NCBI RefSeq assembly: GCF_016722895.1
Contig: NZ_JAEQNA010000015.1
Location: forward strand, 1 to 41,134
DNA length: 41,134 bases
Direction of reading: 5' to 3'
Source of the DNA: Ramlibacter aurantiacus
Lineage (GTDB): Bacteria > Pseudomonadota > Gammaproteobacteria > Burkholderiales > Burkholderiaceae_C
The translations under genes were made by a program, and so were the position numbers. Shown here piece after piece: positions 16,830 through 24,710 of the stretch. The stretch's first letter is position 1. Every line of letters starts with the position of its first letter. The notes under the pieces were generated by a model. It ran no database searches, was not told where the DNA came from, and saw only the letters and a list, made by a program, of their open reading frames with translations.

Positions 16830-17569
16830 GCCGCCACCTGGGCCACCACCGGTCCGTGCGCCCGTTCGCGCGACCGATGGACCTGCCAATGACGCAGCAG
16901 CGCGCCGAATCCATGCAGGCAAAGCACCAGTCCCAGCAGCACCATGCCCAGTGCCAGCGCCAGCGGCAGGTCGCCCTTGCTGGTCTCCAGCGCGATGGCG
17001 GTGGTCATCACCCGGGTGAAGCCGTCGATGTTGCCGCCGACGATCATCACCGCGCCCACTTCGGCAATCGCCCGCCCGAAGCAGGCGATCACCACCGTCA
17101 CCAGCGCCAGCCGTTCATGGGCCATCAGCAGCAGGGCACGCATGCCCGTGCCGGCGCCCAGCGAGGCGAGTTGCTCGCCCTGGCTGCGTTCCAGGTCCTC
17201 GATCAGCTGCCGGGTCAGCGCCGCCGCGACCGGCAGCACCAGCAGGGTCTGCGCCAACACCATGGCCTTGAAGCTGAACAGCCAGCCCAGGAAACCCAGC
17301 GGTCCGGTGCGCGAAAGCAGGAGGTACACCACCAAGCCCACCACCACCGATGGCACCGCCAGCAGCGTGTTCAGCACCGCCAGCACCGCGCTGCGCCCGG
17401 TAAAGCGCGCCACGCCCAGCCAGGCCCCCGCCAGCAGGCCCAGGCCGCACGCCAGCGCGCAGGCCGTGCCGCTGACCGCGACCGAGCGCGCCACGATCGC
17501 CAGCAGCGCCGGGTCGGCCTGCGTGACCAGGGTCCACGCGGCGCCGACGCTCTCGGTAAAAGAACTCAT
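16826..17569 (-). CDS. tupB: Tungstate ABC transporter permease
   Basis: A 247-residue inner-membrane permease starting at ATG 17569 (MSSFTESVGAAWTLVTQADPALLAIVARS); the longer open frame is upstream non-coding. Conserved TupB features are VLNTLLAVPSVVVGLVVYLLLSRTGPLG and the coupling segment LASLGAGTGMRALLLMAHERLALVTVVIACFGRAIAEVGAVMIVGGNIDGFTRVMTTAIALETSKGDLPLALALG. About five or six membrane helices are visible. It is the first gene of the tupB-tupC-tupA operon, and 92 bases separate it from the divergent regulator gene. Confidence 0.93.
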   Translation of the reverse strand: MSSFTESVGAAWTLVTQADPALLAIVARSVAVSGTACALACGLGLLAGAWLGVARFTGRSAVLAVLNTLLAVPSVVVGLVVYLLLSRTGPLGFLGWLFSFKAMVLAQTLLVLPVAAALTRQLIEDLERSQGEQLASLGAGTGMRALLLMAHERLALVTVVIACFGRAIAEVGAVMIVGGNIDGFTRVMTTAIALETSKGDLPLALALGMVLLGLVLCLHGFGALLRHWQVHRSRERAHGPVVAQVAA

Positions 17570-17616
17570 GCGGCCGATCGTAGGCCGCGCGCAGGCGGCG
17601 CCGGATCCGTGTCTTC

Positions 17617-17640
17617 CGTTATGAAGCGTCGTGCATAGCC
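17617..17640. promoter_or_regulatory. ModE-box-like site between tupB and its regulator
   Basis: CGTTAT, twelve bases, then ATAGCC, in the 92-base divergent gap. From memory, the E. coli ModE operator has CGTTAT-N12-ATAACG; here the left half-site is perfect and the right matches four of six. It ends 21 bases before the GTG of the ModE-type regulator, and the tupB start is 48 bases away on the other side. Binding here could control both transcripts in response to molybdate or tungstate. Confidence 0.5.
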
Positions 17641-17661
17641 TGCGCGGCATACTCGTGCCCC

Positions 17662-18774
17662 GTGCACAAGGTCGACCTGTCGTACGCCCTGACCGCCGCC
17701 CCCGGCGCGCGGGGCATCCACAACCCGCTGATCGAGCTGCTGCAGGCGGTTCGCGAGCAGGGCTCGATCACGGGCGCGGCGCGCGTGCTGGGCCAGTCGT
17801 ACCGGCACGTATGGGGCGAGTTGCGGCGCTGGGAATCCGAACTGCAGCATGGCCTGATCGTGTGGGACAAGGGCCAGCCGGCCCGCCTCACGCCCTTCGG
17901 CGAGAAGCTGCTGTGGGCCGAGCGCCAGGCCCAGGCCCGGCTGGCACCGCAGATCGAGGCGCTGCACGCCGATCTCGAACGTGCCTTCGCGGTCGTCTTC
18001 GACGAATCGGCGCAGGTGCTGAGCCTGCACGCCAGCCACGACGACGGCATCGCGGCCCTGCGCGAACACGCGGCCGCCGGGGGACTGCACCTGGACATCC
18101 GCTTCGTCGGCAGTGTCGACGCCATCGCGGCGCTGAACCAGGGCCGCTGCACGCTGGCCGGCTTCCATACCCCGCCATCGCCCGCCGCCGGCACGCTGGC
18201 GCAGCGCCAATACCAGCCGCTGCTCAAGCCGGGGCTGCACAAGATCATCGGATTCGCTCGGCGCTGGCAGGGACTGGTGGTGACGCCGGGCAACCCGCTG
18301 GGCATCGCAAGCCTGGCGCAGGTGGCGCGGCAGGGCTTGCGTTACGTGAACCGGCCTCTGGGCACAGGCACGCGCCTGCTGGCCGAGCAGATGCTGCTGG
18401 ACGCGGGGCTCGAACCGCGCGCCGTGGCCGGCTGGGATCGCACCGAACCTTCGCATGCGGCCGTGGTGCAGGCCGTGGCATCGGGCGAGGCCGACGCGGG
18501 CCTGGCCACCGAGGCCGCGGCGCGCGCCGCCGCCATGGGCTTCGTACCGCTGGTGCAGGAGGACTATTTCCTGGTGTGCCTGAAGTCCACGCTGGAGACG
18601 CCGCCCCTGCGCAGGCTGCGGCAGGTGCTGTCGACGCCGGCATGGCAGCAGCGCCTGGAACGGCTACCCGGCTACACGCCGCGCCGCAGCGGCGACGTGC
18701 TGAGCCTCAGCGCGGAACTGCCCTGGTGGCGCTTCGGCTCGGGCCGTTCGAGGCGACCCGACCGCGCGGACTGA
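17662..18774 (+). CDS. ModE-type HTH regulator fused to a periplasmic-binding-like domain
   Basis: A 370-residue protein starting with GTG 17662. Residues 1-110 are a ModE/LysR-like winged helix (NPLIELLQAVREQGSITGAARVLGQSYRHVWGELRRWE, then PARLTPFGEKLL). From about residue 115 onward the protein is a type 2 periplasmic-binding-like domain without a signal peptide (LSLHASHDDGIAALREHAA, RFVGSVDAIAALNQGRCTLAGFH, RYVNRPLGTGTRLLAEQMLLDAGL, ASGEADAGLATEAAAR). Such proteins sense oxyanions or molybdenum cofactor-type ligands in the cytoplasm. Canonical E. coli ModE has MOP domains here instead. Its divergent placement next to tupBCA makes it the probable regulator of that operon, and perhaps of modABC. 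The start is only moderately certain because no strong ribosome binding site is seen. Confidence 0.88.
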   Translation: MHKVDLSYALTAAPGARGIHNPLIELLQAVREQGSITGAARVLGQSYRHVWGELRRWESELQHGLIVWDKGQPARLTPFGEKLLWAERQAQARLAPQIEALHADLERAFAVVFDESAQVLSLHASHDDGIAALREHAAAGGLHLDIRFVGSVDAIAALNQGRCTLAGFHTPPSPAAGTLAQRQYQPLLKPGLHKIIGFARRWQGLVVTPGNPLGIASLAQVARQGLRYVNRPLGTGTRLLAEQMLLDAGLEPRAVAGWDRTEPSHAAVVQAVASGEADAGLATEAAARAAAMGFVPLVQEDYFLVCLKSTLETPPLRRLRQVLSTPAWQQRLERLPGYTPRRSGDVLSLSAELPWWRFGSGRSRRPDRAD

Positions 18775-18792
18775 TCCGGCGGCTTGGCGGGT

Positions 18793-19692
18793 TCACTTGC
18801 GCGCGGCGAGCAGCCGGTCGGCGTAATCCTGCCAACGGCCGTTCTTGTCCACGCCTTCGAACACGCCCGCTGCCGCCTGGTCCGCCACCCACTGCTGCTT
18901 GTCGGCGATGGCCGCCGTCATCAGCGGCTCGAACCCGGCTTCGCGCACGGTGTTGGCCGACTCGCGCATTTCCTCGGCCCGGCGCTTGCCATGCTGCACC
19001 ACCCGGCTGAAGAAATAGGCGCCCTGCTGCTGCCAGTCGATCGACGGAAACGTCTCCGCCAGCGTGGGCAGCACGTGGTCTTCGACGCCGTATCGGCGGG
19101 CCGTGCTGTAGCTCTCGATGACCAAGGCCTCCAGCCCCTTGATCATCACGCTGCGACACATCTTGATGGCGCTGGCCACGCCGAGCTTGTCGGATACCGG
19201 CTTGGCGTCCATGCCCCATCCGACCAGCCGAGGCGCGAGCTCGGCCGCCCGTGCGCCACCCAGCAGCATGGGCACGCGGATGCCGTAGGGCGGCACCGAG
19301 GTCATCACGCCCGCCTCGACGTAGGACGCGCCGCGAGCCTCGATGGCGGCCGCGGCCTGCTGCTTGGTCCCGGGCGATGCGGAGTTCAGGTCGAGGAACA
19401 CCGCTGCGGGCCCCATGAACCCGGCCGCCTCGCAGGCCACGGCCAAGGTGTTGGACGCGGTGACCGCGGAGATCACCAGGTCGCACGATTCACACAGGGC
19501 CTGCATGGATGGCTGGGCCTGCACGCCCACCGAGCTCGCGTGAGCGAGTTCGGCTTCACGCGATGCGCTGCCGGCCACGAACTTCGTGTCCCAGGCGCTC
19601 ACCGAATCCACGCCCGCCTGGCCGAGCAATCCGGCGCTGAAGATCTTGCCGACCTCGCCATACCCGACGACGCCGATACGACGGATGTCCAT
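18793..19692 (-). CDS. NAD(P)-dependent dehydrogenase, DUF1932 family
   Basis: A 299-residue oxidoreductase of the 6-phosphogluconate/3-hydroxyisobutyrate dehydrogenase superfamily. The Rossmann start is IGVVGYGEVGKIFSAGL (GxGxxG). DLNSASPGTKQQAA is the substrate loop. GVASAIKMCRSVMIKGLEAL carries the likely catalytic Lys (about 177). The C-terminal helical part (YGVEDHVLPTLAETFPSIDWQQQGAYFFSRVVQHGKRRAEEM) is the DUF1932 domain. It is the last gene of the leftward TRAP/Bug run, 13 bases after the Bug gene. Its substrate is unknown. A hydroxy acid or aldehyde linked to the adjacent vanillate pathway is an inference from context. Confidence 0.85.
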   Translation of the reverse strand: MDIRRIGVVGYGEVGKIFSAGLLGQAGVDSVSAWDTKFVAGSASREAELAHASSVGVQAQPSMQALCESCDLVISAVTASNTLAVACEAAGFMGPAAVFLDLNSASPGTKQQAAAAIEARGASYVEAGVMTSVPPYGIRVPMLLGGARAAELAPRLVGWGMDAKPVSDKLGVASAIKMCRSVMIKGLEALVIESYSTARRYGVEDHVLPTLAETFPSIDWQQQGAYFFSRVVQHGKRRAEEMRESANTVREAGFEPLMTAAIADKQQWVADQAAAGVFEGVDKNGRWQDYADRLLAARK

Positions 19693-19705
19693 CGAGGCCT
19701 CCCGC

Positions 19706-20692
19706 TTACTGCTTCGGGATCTTGGCGCGCTCGATCACCTGCGCCCACTTCTTGATGTCGCTGGCCAGCAGCTCGCCGAGCTGCTTGGGCGTGCTGGGCT
19801 GTGCTTGCAGCGTGAGCTCGGCCAGCTTCTGGCGAACCTCGGGCTGGTTCAGCGCCTCGTTGATGGCCTTGTTCAGGCGTTCGACCTGCGCGGGCGGCGT
19901 CTTGGCGGGCACGGCCAGGCCGTTCCAGGAGGTGGCGTTGAAGCTGGCCAGCGGGCCGCCGCTTTCGCGCACGGTAGGCACATCGGGCAGGCCCGGCTCG
20001 CGCTTCTCGCCCATGACCGCGAGGGTGCGCAGCGAGTTGCCCTTGATCTGGCCCATCAGCGGACCCAGGATGTCCACGCCCACATCGACCTGCTTGCCAC
20101 GCAGGGCGTTGATCAGCGCGGGGGTGCCGTTGAACGGCACGATCTGGGCGTCGAGGTTGGCCGTGCTCTTGAACAGCTCACCGGCCAGGTGCTGGGTGGT
20201 GCCGAGCTGGGGCGTTCCGATGTTCAGGCGACCGGGGTTGGCACGGGCGTAGGCGAGCAGGTCGTTGAGGTTCTTGAAGGGGCTGTCCTGCGCCACCACC
20301 AGGCCCAGGTTGAACGTGGCCAGCTGGGCCACGGGAGCGAAGTCCTTCAAGGTGTCGAACGGCAGCTTGTTGAACAGGGCCTCGCTGACGGCCGTGCCGC
20401 TGGAGATCAGCAGCAGGGTGTGGCCATCGTCGGCCCGGGCGACCGCTTCGCCGGCGATCACGCCGCCGGCTCCGGGACGGTTCTCGACGATCACCGACTG
20501 CCCCAGCGGACCCGAGATCGCCTGCGCGATCGTGCGGGCCGTGATGTCGGCGGCACCGCCGGGTGCCAACGGAACCACGATGCGCACGGTCTTGTTGGGG
20601 AAGTTGCTTGACTGGGCGCGGCCCAGGGCCGGCAGCAACAGGGCGCTGCCGATCGCGCCGGCCTGCAGGATGAATTGACGTCGTTGAGTCAT
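19706..20692 (-). CDS. Bug-family (TctC-like) solute-binding protein
   Basis: A 328-residue periplasmic protein. A twin-Arg-like start (MTQRRQFILQAGAIGSALLLPALGRAQ) is followed by the Bug core: FPNKTVRIVVPLAPGGAADITARTIAQ, then VIVENRPGAGGVIAGEAVARA. PVAQLATFNLGLVV and VPTVRESGGPLASFNATSWNGLAVPAKTP are also typical. Bug proteins feed tripartite tricarboxylate transporters or act as sensors. No TctA or TctB membrane partner is in the window, and it lies directly downstream of a TRAP transporter operon. The usual ligands are carboxylates and aromatic acids. The ligand here is unknown. Confidence 0.93.
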   Translation of the reverse strand: MTQRRQFILQAGAIGSALLLPALGRAQSSNFPNKTVRIVVPLAPGGAADITARTIAQAISGPLGQSVIVENRPGAGGVIAGEAVARADDGHTLLLISSGTAVSEALFNKLPFDTLKDFAPVAQLATFNLGLVVAQDSPFKNLNDLLAYARANPGRLNIGTPQLGTTQHLAGELFKSTANLDAQIVPFNGTPALINALRGKQVDVGVDILGPLMGQIKGNSLRTLAVMGEKREPGLPDVPTVRESGGPLASFNATSWNGLAVPAKTPPAQVERLNKAINEALNQPEVRQKLAELTLQAQPSTPKQLGELLASDIKKWAQVIERAKIPKQ

Positions 20693-20728
20693 TGCGTGAC
20701 CTTCTTGGATGGGGGGGAGCCAGACACT

Positions 20729-22051
20729 TTAGAAGAAAACCTGGATCAGGTAGAGCGTGATCCCGGGGAAGAACAGCAGCAGCAGCACGCGCAGCAGGTC
20801 CCAGGCCAGGAACGGGAAGACGCCCTTGTAGGTCTCCACCATCGGCACGTCGGGCGCCAGGTTGTTGACCACGTAAACGTTCAACCCCACGGGCGGCATG
20901 ATCAACCCGATGCCCACCGTCACGAGCACCAGCACGCCGAACCAGATGGCCTTGGCGTCCGGTGCGAGGCCCCAGATGTCCAGGCTCATGACCGCCGGGA
21001 AGATCACCGGGATCGTCAGCAGCAGCATGGACAGCTCGTCCATCACGCAGCCCAGCACCACGTAGAGCAGCAGCACGGCCGACACCACCAGCAGCGGCGA
21101 CACCGGCAAGCTCGTCACCCAGTCGGCCACGCGTGCGGGCATTTCGGTGAGCGCCAGGGACGTGTTCATCATGTCCGCGCCCAGGAAGATCAGGAACACC
21201 ATGGCGGTGGTCTCGGCGGTGGCGATCAGCGCATGGATGAACTTCCGGAAACCCAGTTCGCCGCGCAGAACCGCCATGAGGAAGGTGAGCAAGGCGCCGA
21301 TGGCCGCCCCTTCGGTCGGCGAGAAGATGCCCGCATAAATGCCGCCGAACACCACCAGGAAGATGGCCACGATGGGCCAGATCGAACCCAGCGCCCGGAA
21401 TCGCTCGCCCCAGACGGTTGGCTCGCTGGGCCGCGCCAGGTCGGGCCTGACACGGCAATAGATGGCGATCACCGCCAGATAGCCCAGCGTGGCCAGGATG
21501 CCGGGCACCATGGCGGCAGCGAAAAGCTTGGCGATGTTCTGCTCGGTGAGGATGGCGTAGATCACCAGCGGTACCGAAGGCGGTATCAGGATGCCCAGCG
21601 TTCCGCCAGTGGCCAACGTGGCGGTGGACAGCCGACCGTGGTAGCCGTGGGCCTTCATCTCCGGGTAGGCCACCTGCGTGATGGTGGCCGAGGTGGCCAC
21701 CGATGATCCGCACACGGCGCCGAACGCGGCGGCGCTCAGGATGGCTGCCATCGCAAGCCCGCCCCGGATGTGCCCGATGAAGGCGGCGGCGGCGCGGAAC
21801 AAGTCGCGGCTGAGTCCGCCCTGCGTGGCGAACTGTCCCATCAGCAGGAACAGCGGGATGACGCTCAGCTCGTACACCGTGAGCCGGGCCACCGCGCTGC
21901 CCTTGAGCAGGTTCAGCAGGGGGTCGGCACCCGTGAGCGCGAAATACCCCAGCGCCCCCGGAATGAACATTGCGGCCGCGATGGGCACGCGGATCACCAT
22001 CAGCCCCAGCATGGCGCCGAACATGATCAACCCGATGGCGGTCGCGCTCAT
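20729..22051 (-). CDS. TRAP transporter large permease (DctM type)
   Basis: A 440-residue protein with about twelve membrane helices. ATG 22051 overlaps the small-permease stop as ATGA; the longer frame upstream is shadow. Typical DctM features are GSSVATSATITQVAYPEMKAHGYHGRLSTATLATGGTLGILIPPSVPLVIYAI, and near the end WFGVLVLVTVGIGLIMPPVGLNVYVVNNLAPDVPM. It is the ion-coupled transport subunit, taking substrate from the DctP-type protein encoded upstream. Substrate is unknown. The divergent vanAB genes suggest a methoxylated aromatic acid or a related organic acid. Confidence 0.95.
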   Translation of the reverse strand: MSATAIGLIMFGAMLGLMVIRVPIAAAMFIPGALGYFALTGADPLLNLLKGSAVARLTVYELSVIPLFLLMGQFATQGGLSRDLFRAAAAFIGHIRGGLAMAAILSAAAFGAVCGSSVATSATITQVAYPEMKAHGYHGRLSTATLATGGTLGILIPPSVPLVIYAILTEQNIAKLFAAAMVPGILATLGYLAVIAIYCRVRPDLARPSEPTVWGERFRALGSIWPIVAIFLVVFGGIYAGIFSPTEGAAIGALLTFLMAVLRGELGFRKFIHALIATAETTAMVFLIFLGADMMNTSLALTEMPARVADWVTSLPVSPLLVVSAVLLLYVVLGCVMDELSMLLLTIPVIFPAVMSLDIWGLAPDAKAIWFGVLVLVTVGIGLIMPPVGLNVYVVNNLAPDVPMVETYKGVFPFLAWDLLRVLLLLFFPGITLYLIQVFF

Positions 22052-22548
22052 GCGTTGGCTCCTTCCAGCGGACCCAACGGGCTCTGGGTGAAGTGCAGCA
22101 CCATCTGCACCAGCGCCACCAGGCACGCCAGCGCCAGCCCTGGCGCCAGCGCCGCATAGGCCCACCACATGGGCAGGTCCAGGATCATGGTGGCCTCCAT
22201 GGACTCGCGCACGCCGATGGCGCCCACCGAGGTGCGCCAGCCCAGCAGCGCATAGGTGGCGGCCATCATCAGGCAGCCGAATCCATCGAGCCGGCGGATG
22301 GCCGAGGTCCGCATCTTCTGGGTGAAGAAGTCGATGATGATGTTGGCGCCCTTCAGCTGGCACCAGGGGATGCACAGCGAGATGGACAACGCGATCCCCA
22401 GCTGGGTCAGCTCGACATCGCCCTGGACCGGCTCCAGCCAGATCGCGCGGCCGATCACGCTCCAGGTGACCATGACGGCCACCGCCAGCGCCACGGCCGC
22501 CCCGACCACCGCGAACCACATGGTCAGCGCCCTCAATCCCTTCAACAT
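22048..22548 (-). CDS. TRAP transporter small permease (DctQ type)
   Basis: A 166-residue membrane protein starting at ATG 22548 with GAGGAGAAG just upstream. It has four hydrophobic segments, and the motif LSISLCIPWCQLKGANIIIDFFTQKM is the DctQ signature region (compare xxGxHIxVD). It pairs with the large permease, whose gene it overlaps by four bases. Between it and the binding-protein gene is a hairpin that may lower its expression. Length is normal for the family. Confidence 0.9.
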   Translation of the reverse strand: MLKGLRALTMWFAVVGAAVALAVAVMVTWSVIGRAIWLEPVQGDVELTQLGIALSISLCIPWCQLKGANIIIDFFTQKMRTSAIRRLDGFGCLMMAATYALLGWRTSVGAIGVRESMEATMILDLPMWWAYAALAPGLALACLVALVQMVLHFTQSPLGPLEGANA

Positions 22549-22569
22549 CGTCTTCTCCTCGCGCACATG

Positions 22570-22592
22570 AAAACGCCGGCCCGTGGCCGGCG
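22570..22592 (-). terminator. Intercistronic hairpin between the TRAP binding protein and permeases
   Basis: Seven-base perfect arms (CGCCGGC at 22574-22580 and GCCGGCG at 22586-22592) with a five-base loop. On the minus strand they are followed by TTTT (22573-22570). The hairpin lies 23 bases after the binding-protein stop and 22 bases before the dctQ-type start. A short T tract suggests a partial terminator or RNA-stabilising stem that gives more binding protein than permease. Confidence 0.6.
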
Positions 22593-22615
22593 CTGCTTCG
22601 GGCCTGGTTCCCGTT

Positions 22616-23656
22616 TTACTTGGCGTCGCGGTACTTGGACAGCAGGTCCTTCGCGTCCTTGTACATCTGGGCGCCCTTGTTGTCGCGCTTGTCCATGTCC
22701 TTGACCCACTCATCGTGCAGGCTGGCACTGGCCTTCACCCACCGGTCGGTCTCGGCGGCATTGAGCTGGATGAACTTGTTGCCACGCTCCTCGGCGAGCT
22801 TGCGCGCCGGCGGACGGCTTTCGTCCCAGATACGGCCGATCTGGCGCGACAACTGTGCGCCGGAGTTGTTGTCGATCACCTTCTTCAGGTCGGGCGGCAG
22901 GCTGTCGTACTTGGCCTGGTTCATCGCGAAGATGAAGCCGGCGGTGTACAGGGCCGGGCGCGACGGGTCGGTCTCGGTGTGGAACTTGGTCATCTCGTGC
23001 AGCTTGAACGCCGGGATCACCTCCCAGGGCAGCACGTAACCGTCGATCGTGCCCTTGGAGAGCGCATCGGCCACGCCGGTCACCGGCATGCCCACCGGGG
23101 TGGCGCCGAGCTTGCCCAGGAGCTTGTTGGTCTGGCGGGTGGGCGCGCGCATCTTCATGCCGCGGAAGTCCTCGAGCTTGTTGATCGCCTTGGACGAGGC
23201 GTGCACGAAGCCGGGGTCGTGGACCCAGGTGGCCAGGATCTTGGTGCCGGGGAATTCATCCTTGGCGTATTTGTCCAGGTAGTCCCATGAGGCGCGGGCG
23301 CCCTGCTCGGCCGACGCCACCATGAAGGGCAGCTCGAAGACTTCCATCTTGGGGAAGCGACCGGCGGTGTAGCCCGGCAACGTGACGACCAGGTCGTCCA
23401 CGCCGTCCTTGACGCGGTCGACCAGCTGCGGCGGCGTGCCGCCGCCCGACATGGCCGGCAGCAGCTGGCAGCGCATGCGGTTGTTGGACTCGGCGGCGAT
23501 CTTGTCGCACCAGGGCCCGATGACCTTCTGGGGCGCCATGGCGGCGGTGGGCCAGATGTGGTGGAACTTCAGCACCACCTCCTGGGCGGAGGCGGAGCCG
23601 GCGACCAGCGCCATCGCGGCGGCGGCATACAAGGTGCGCAACACAGGTTTTTTCAT
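22616..23656 (-). CDS. TRAP transporter solute-binding protein (DctP type)
   Basis: A 346-residue periplasmic protein. ATG 23656 has GGAGAC at a good distance; the long open frame before it is non-coding. The signal peptide is MKKPVLRTLYAAAAMALVAGSASA, and the mature protein begins QEVVLKFHHIWP. The DctP fold is seen in LVDRVKDGVDDLVVTLPGYTAGRFPKMEVFELPFM, then KLEDFRGMKMRAPTRQTNKLLGKLGATPVGMPVTGVADALSKGTIDGYVLPWEVI. The Arg in KMRAPTR is the usual carboxylate-binding residue. It delivers an organic acid to the Q and M subunits encoded next. It follows the GntR gene by 131 bases. Confidence 0.95.
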   Translation of the reverse strand: MKKPVLRTLYAAAAMALVAGSASAQEVVLKFHHIWPTAAMAPQKVIGPWCDKIAAESNNRMRCQLLPAMSGGGTPPQLVDRVKDGVDDLVVTLPGYTAGRFPKMEVFELPFMVASAEQGARASWDYLDKYAKDEFPGTKILATWVHDPGFVHASSKAINKLEDFRGMKMRAPTRQTNKLLGKLGATPVGMPVTGVADALSKGTIDGYVLPWEVIPAFKLHEMTKFHTETDPSRPALYTAGFIFAMNQAKYDSLPPDLKKVIDNNSGAQLSRQIGRIWDESRPPARKLAEERGNKFIQLNAAETDRWVKASASLHDEWVKDMDKRDNKGAQMYKDAKDLLSKYRDAK

Positions 23657-23787
23657 GGTGTCTCCAATGCAAGGAATGATTTCGTTTCCGCTGGGTGCAC
23701 GCCCTTGGACATGCGCGAAACGTGCGGATTGTGCTTCAGTGATGCTGGGTTTCAGCCCCTGGGATTCCCTGGGGGCGGCCGATAGTT

Positions 23788-24561
23788 TCAAGCGTTCTTC
23801 CGGATCAGGCGCACCCCCGGCATCTGGTCCAGGTTATGGCTGCGCACCGCCTCGCGCAGGTTTCGCTGCGCCAGGCGCGAGTGCTCGCGCATGATGGCCT
23901 CGGCCCGCGTGCCGGCGCGCTGCTCGATGGCGTCCAGCACCTGCCGATGCTGGTCCTGAGCCACCACCAGCATGTCGCGCGCCTGCGGCGAATTGGCCTG
24001 CATGATCACGAAGGCCGAGGGCGAGGCGAACGGCAGGCGAACCACGCGCTCGAGTTCGCGGGCGATGGTGCGGCTGCCGGCCATCTCGGCCATCAGCTGG
24101 TGGAAGCGCGCGTTCAGCGCCACGTAGCGGTTGAAGGCATCGTCGTCCAGCGCCGATTCATGCAGCAGGGCGTCGATGCCGTCTAGGCAACCGCGGGCCT
24201 CCGACAGCACCACGGGCGCGACGCCCCGCTCGGCTGCCAGCCGCGCCGCCAGGCCCTCCACCGTACCCCGCAGCTCGATCGCGTCGACGACGTCGCGCTC
24301 GGAAAAGGTGCGTACCGCGTAGCCACCGTTGGGCAGGGCCTCCAGCAGGCCTTCCTGCTCCAGCCGCATCAGTGCCGCGCGAATCGGCGTGCGCGACATG
24401 CCGATGCGCTCGACCAGGGTCAGCTCGGCAATCCGGGCACCCGGCACCAGCTCGCCGGCCAGCACCATTTCCCGAAGCCTCAACAGGGCCTTGACGGCCT
24501 GGGAGCCGGTGGGTTCGACGTCGAGGGGGCGTAGCTCTTCGCGTTCAAGCTGGGCTGTCAT
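23788..24561 (-). CDS. GntR-family (FCD) transcriptional regulator, VanR-like
   Basis: A 257-residue regulator starting at ATG 24561. The N-terminal winged helix is VKALLRLREMVLAGELVPGARIAELTLVERIGMSRTPIRAALMRLEQEGLLEALPNGGYAVRTF. The C-terminal FCD ligand domain includes DVVDAIELRGTVEGLAARLAAERG and a metal-binding His set (FHQLM, DQHRQVLDAI, EAIMREHSRL). It diverges from vanA, so control of vanAB and of the TRAP operon by vanillate or a related ligand is likely, as for VanR. No Shine-Dalgarno sequence precedes the ATG, and a TATAGT box sits only seven bases upstream. The message may therefore be leaderless. Confidence 0.9.
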   Translation of the reverse strand: MTAQLEREELRPLDVEPTGSQAVKALLRLREMVLAGELVPGARIAELTLVERIGMSRTPIRAALMRLEQEGLLEALPNGGYAVRTFSERDVVDAIELRGTVEGLAARLAAERGVAPVVLSEARGCLDGIDALLHESALDDDAFNRYVALNARFHQLMAEMAGSRTIARELERVVRLPFASPSAFVIMQANSPQARDMLVVAQDQHRQVLDAIEQRAGTRAEAIMREHSRLAQRNLREAVRSHNLDQMPGVRLIRKNA

Positions 24562-24710
24562 GTATTCACTATACCCATGAAAAATCGAATAATTGCCCCA
24601 AAACCGGCCGAACCGGCAGTTTCAGAGTGTTCTCCTTGGTTTTCTGTATACAGCTGGTATGCCGAAGACCATAATCGCGTCTTCCCTTCTTCACCCATCT
24701 GGACCTCGCC
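24562..24710. promoter_or_regulatory. Divergent gntR/vanA control region
   Basis: For vanA, -35 TATACA (24647-24652) and -10 CATAAT (24670-24675) are 17 bases apart. The perfect palindrome CTGTATACAG (24644-24653) overlaps the -35. A second inverted repeat, GTAT-TCACT-ATAC (24562-24574), sits immediately before the gntR start and overlaps its TATAGT -10. Two similar GTAT/ATAC sites, one per promoter, fit autoregulation and vanAB repression by the FCD regulator. The sites are predicted from symmetry alone. Confidence 0.55.

Noticed and set aside
23750..23775. CCCCTGGGATTCCCTGGGGG near the GntR/TRAP gap as a terminator
   Set aside because: The stem is interrupted by a T-T mismatch and no T tract follows in either direction.
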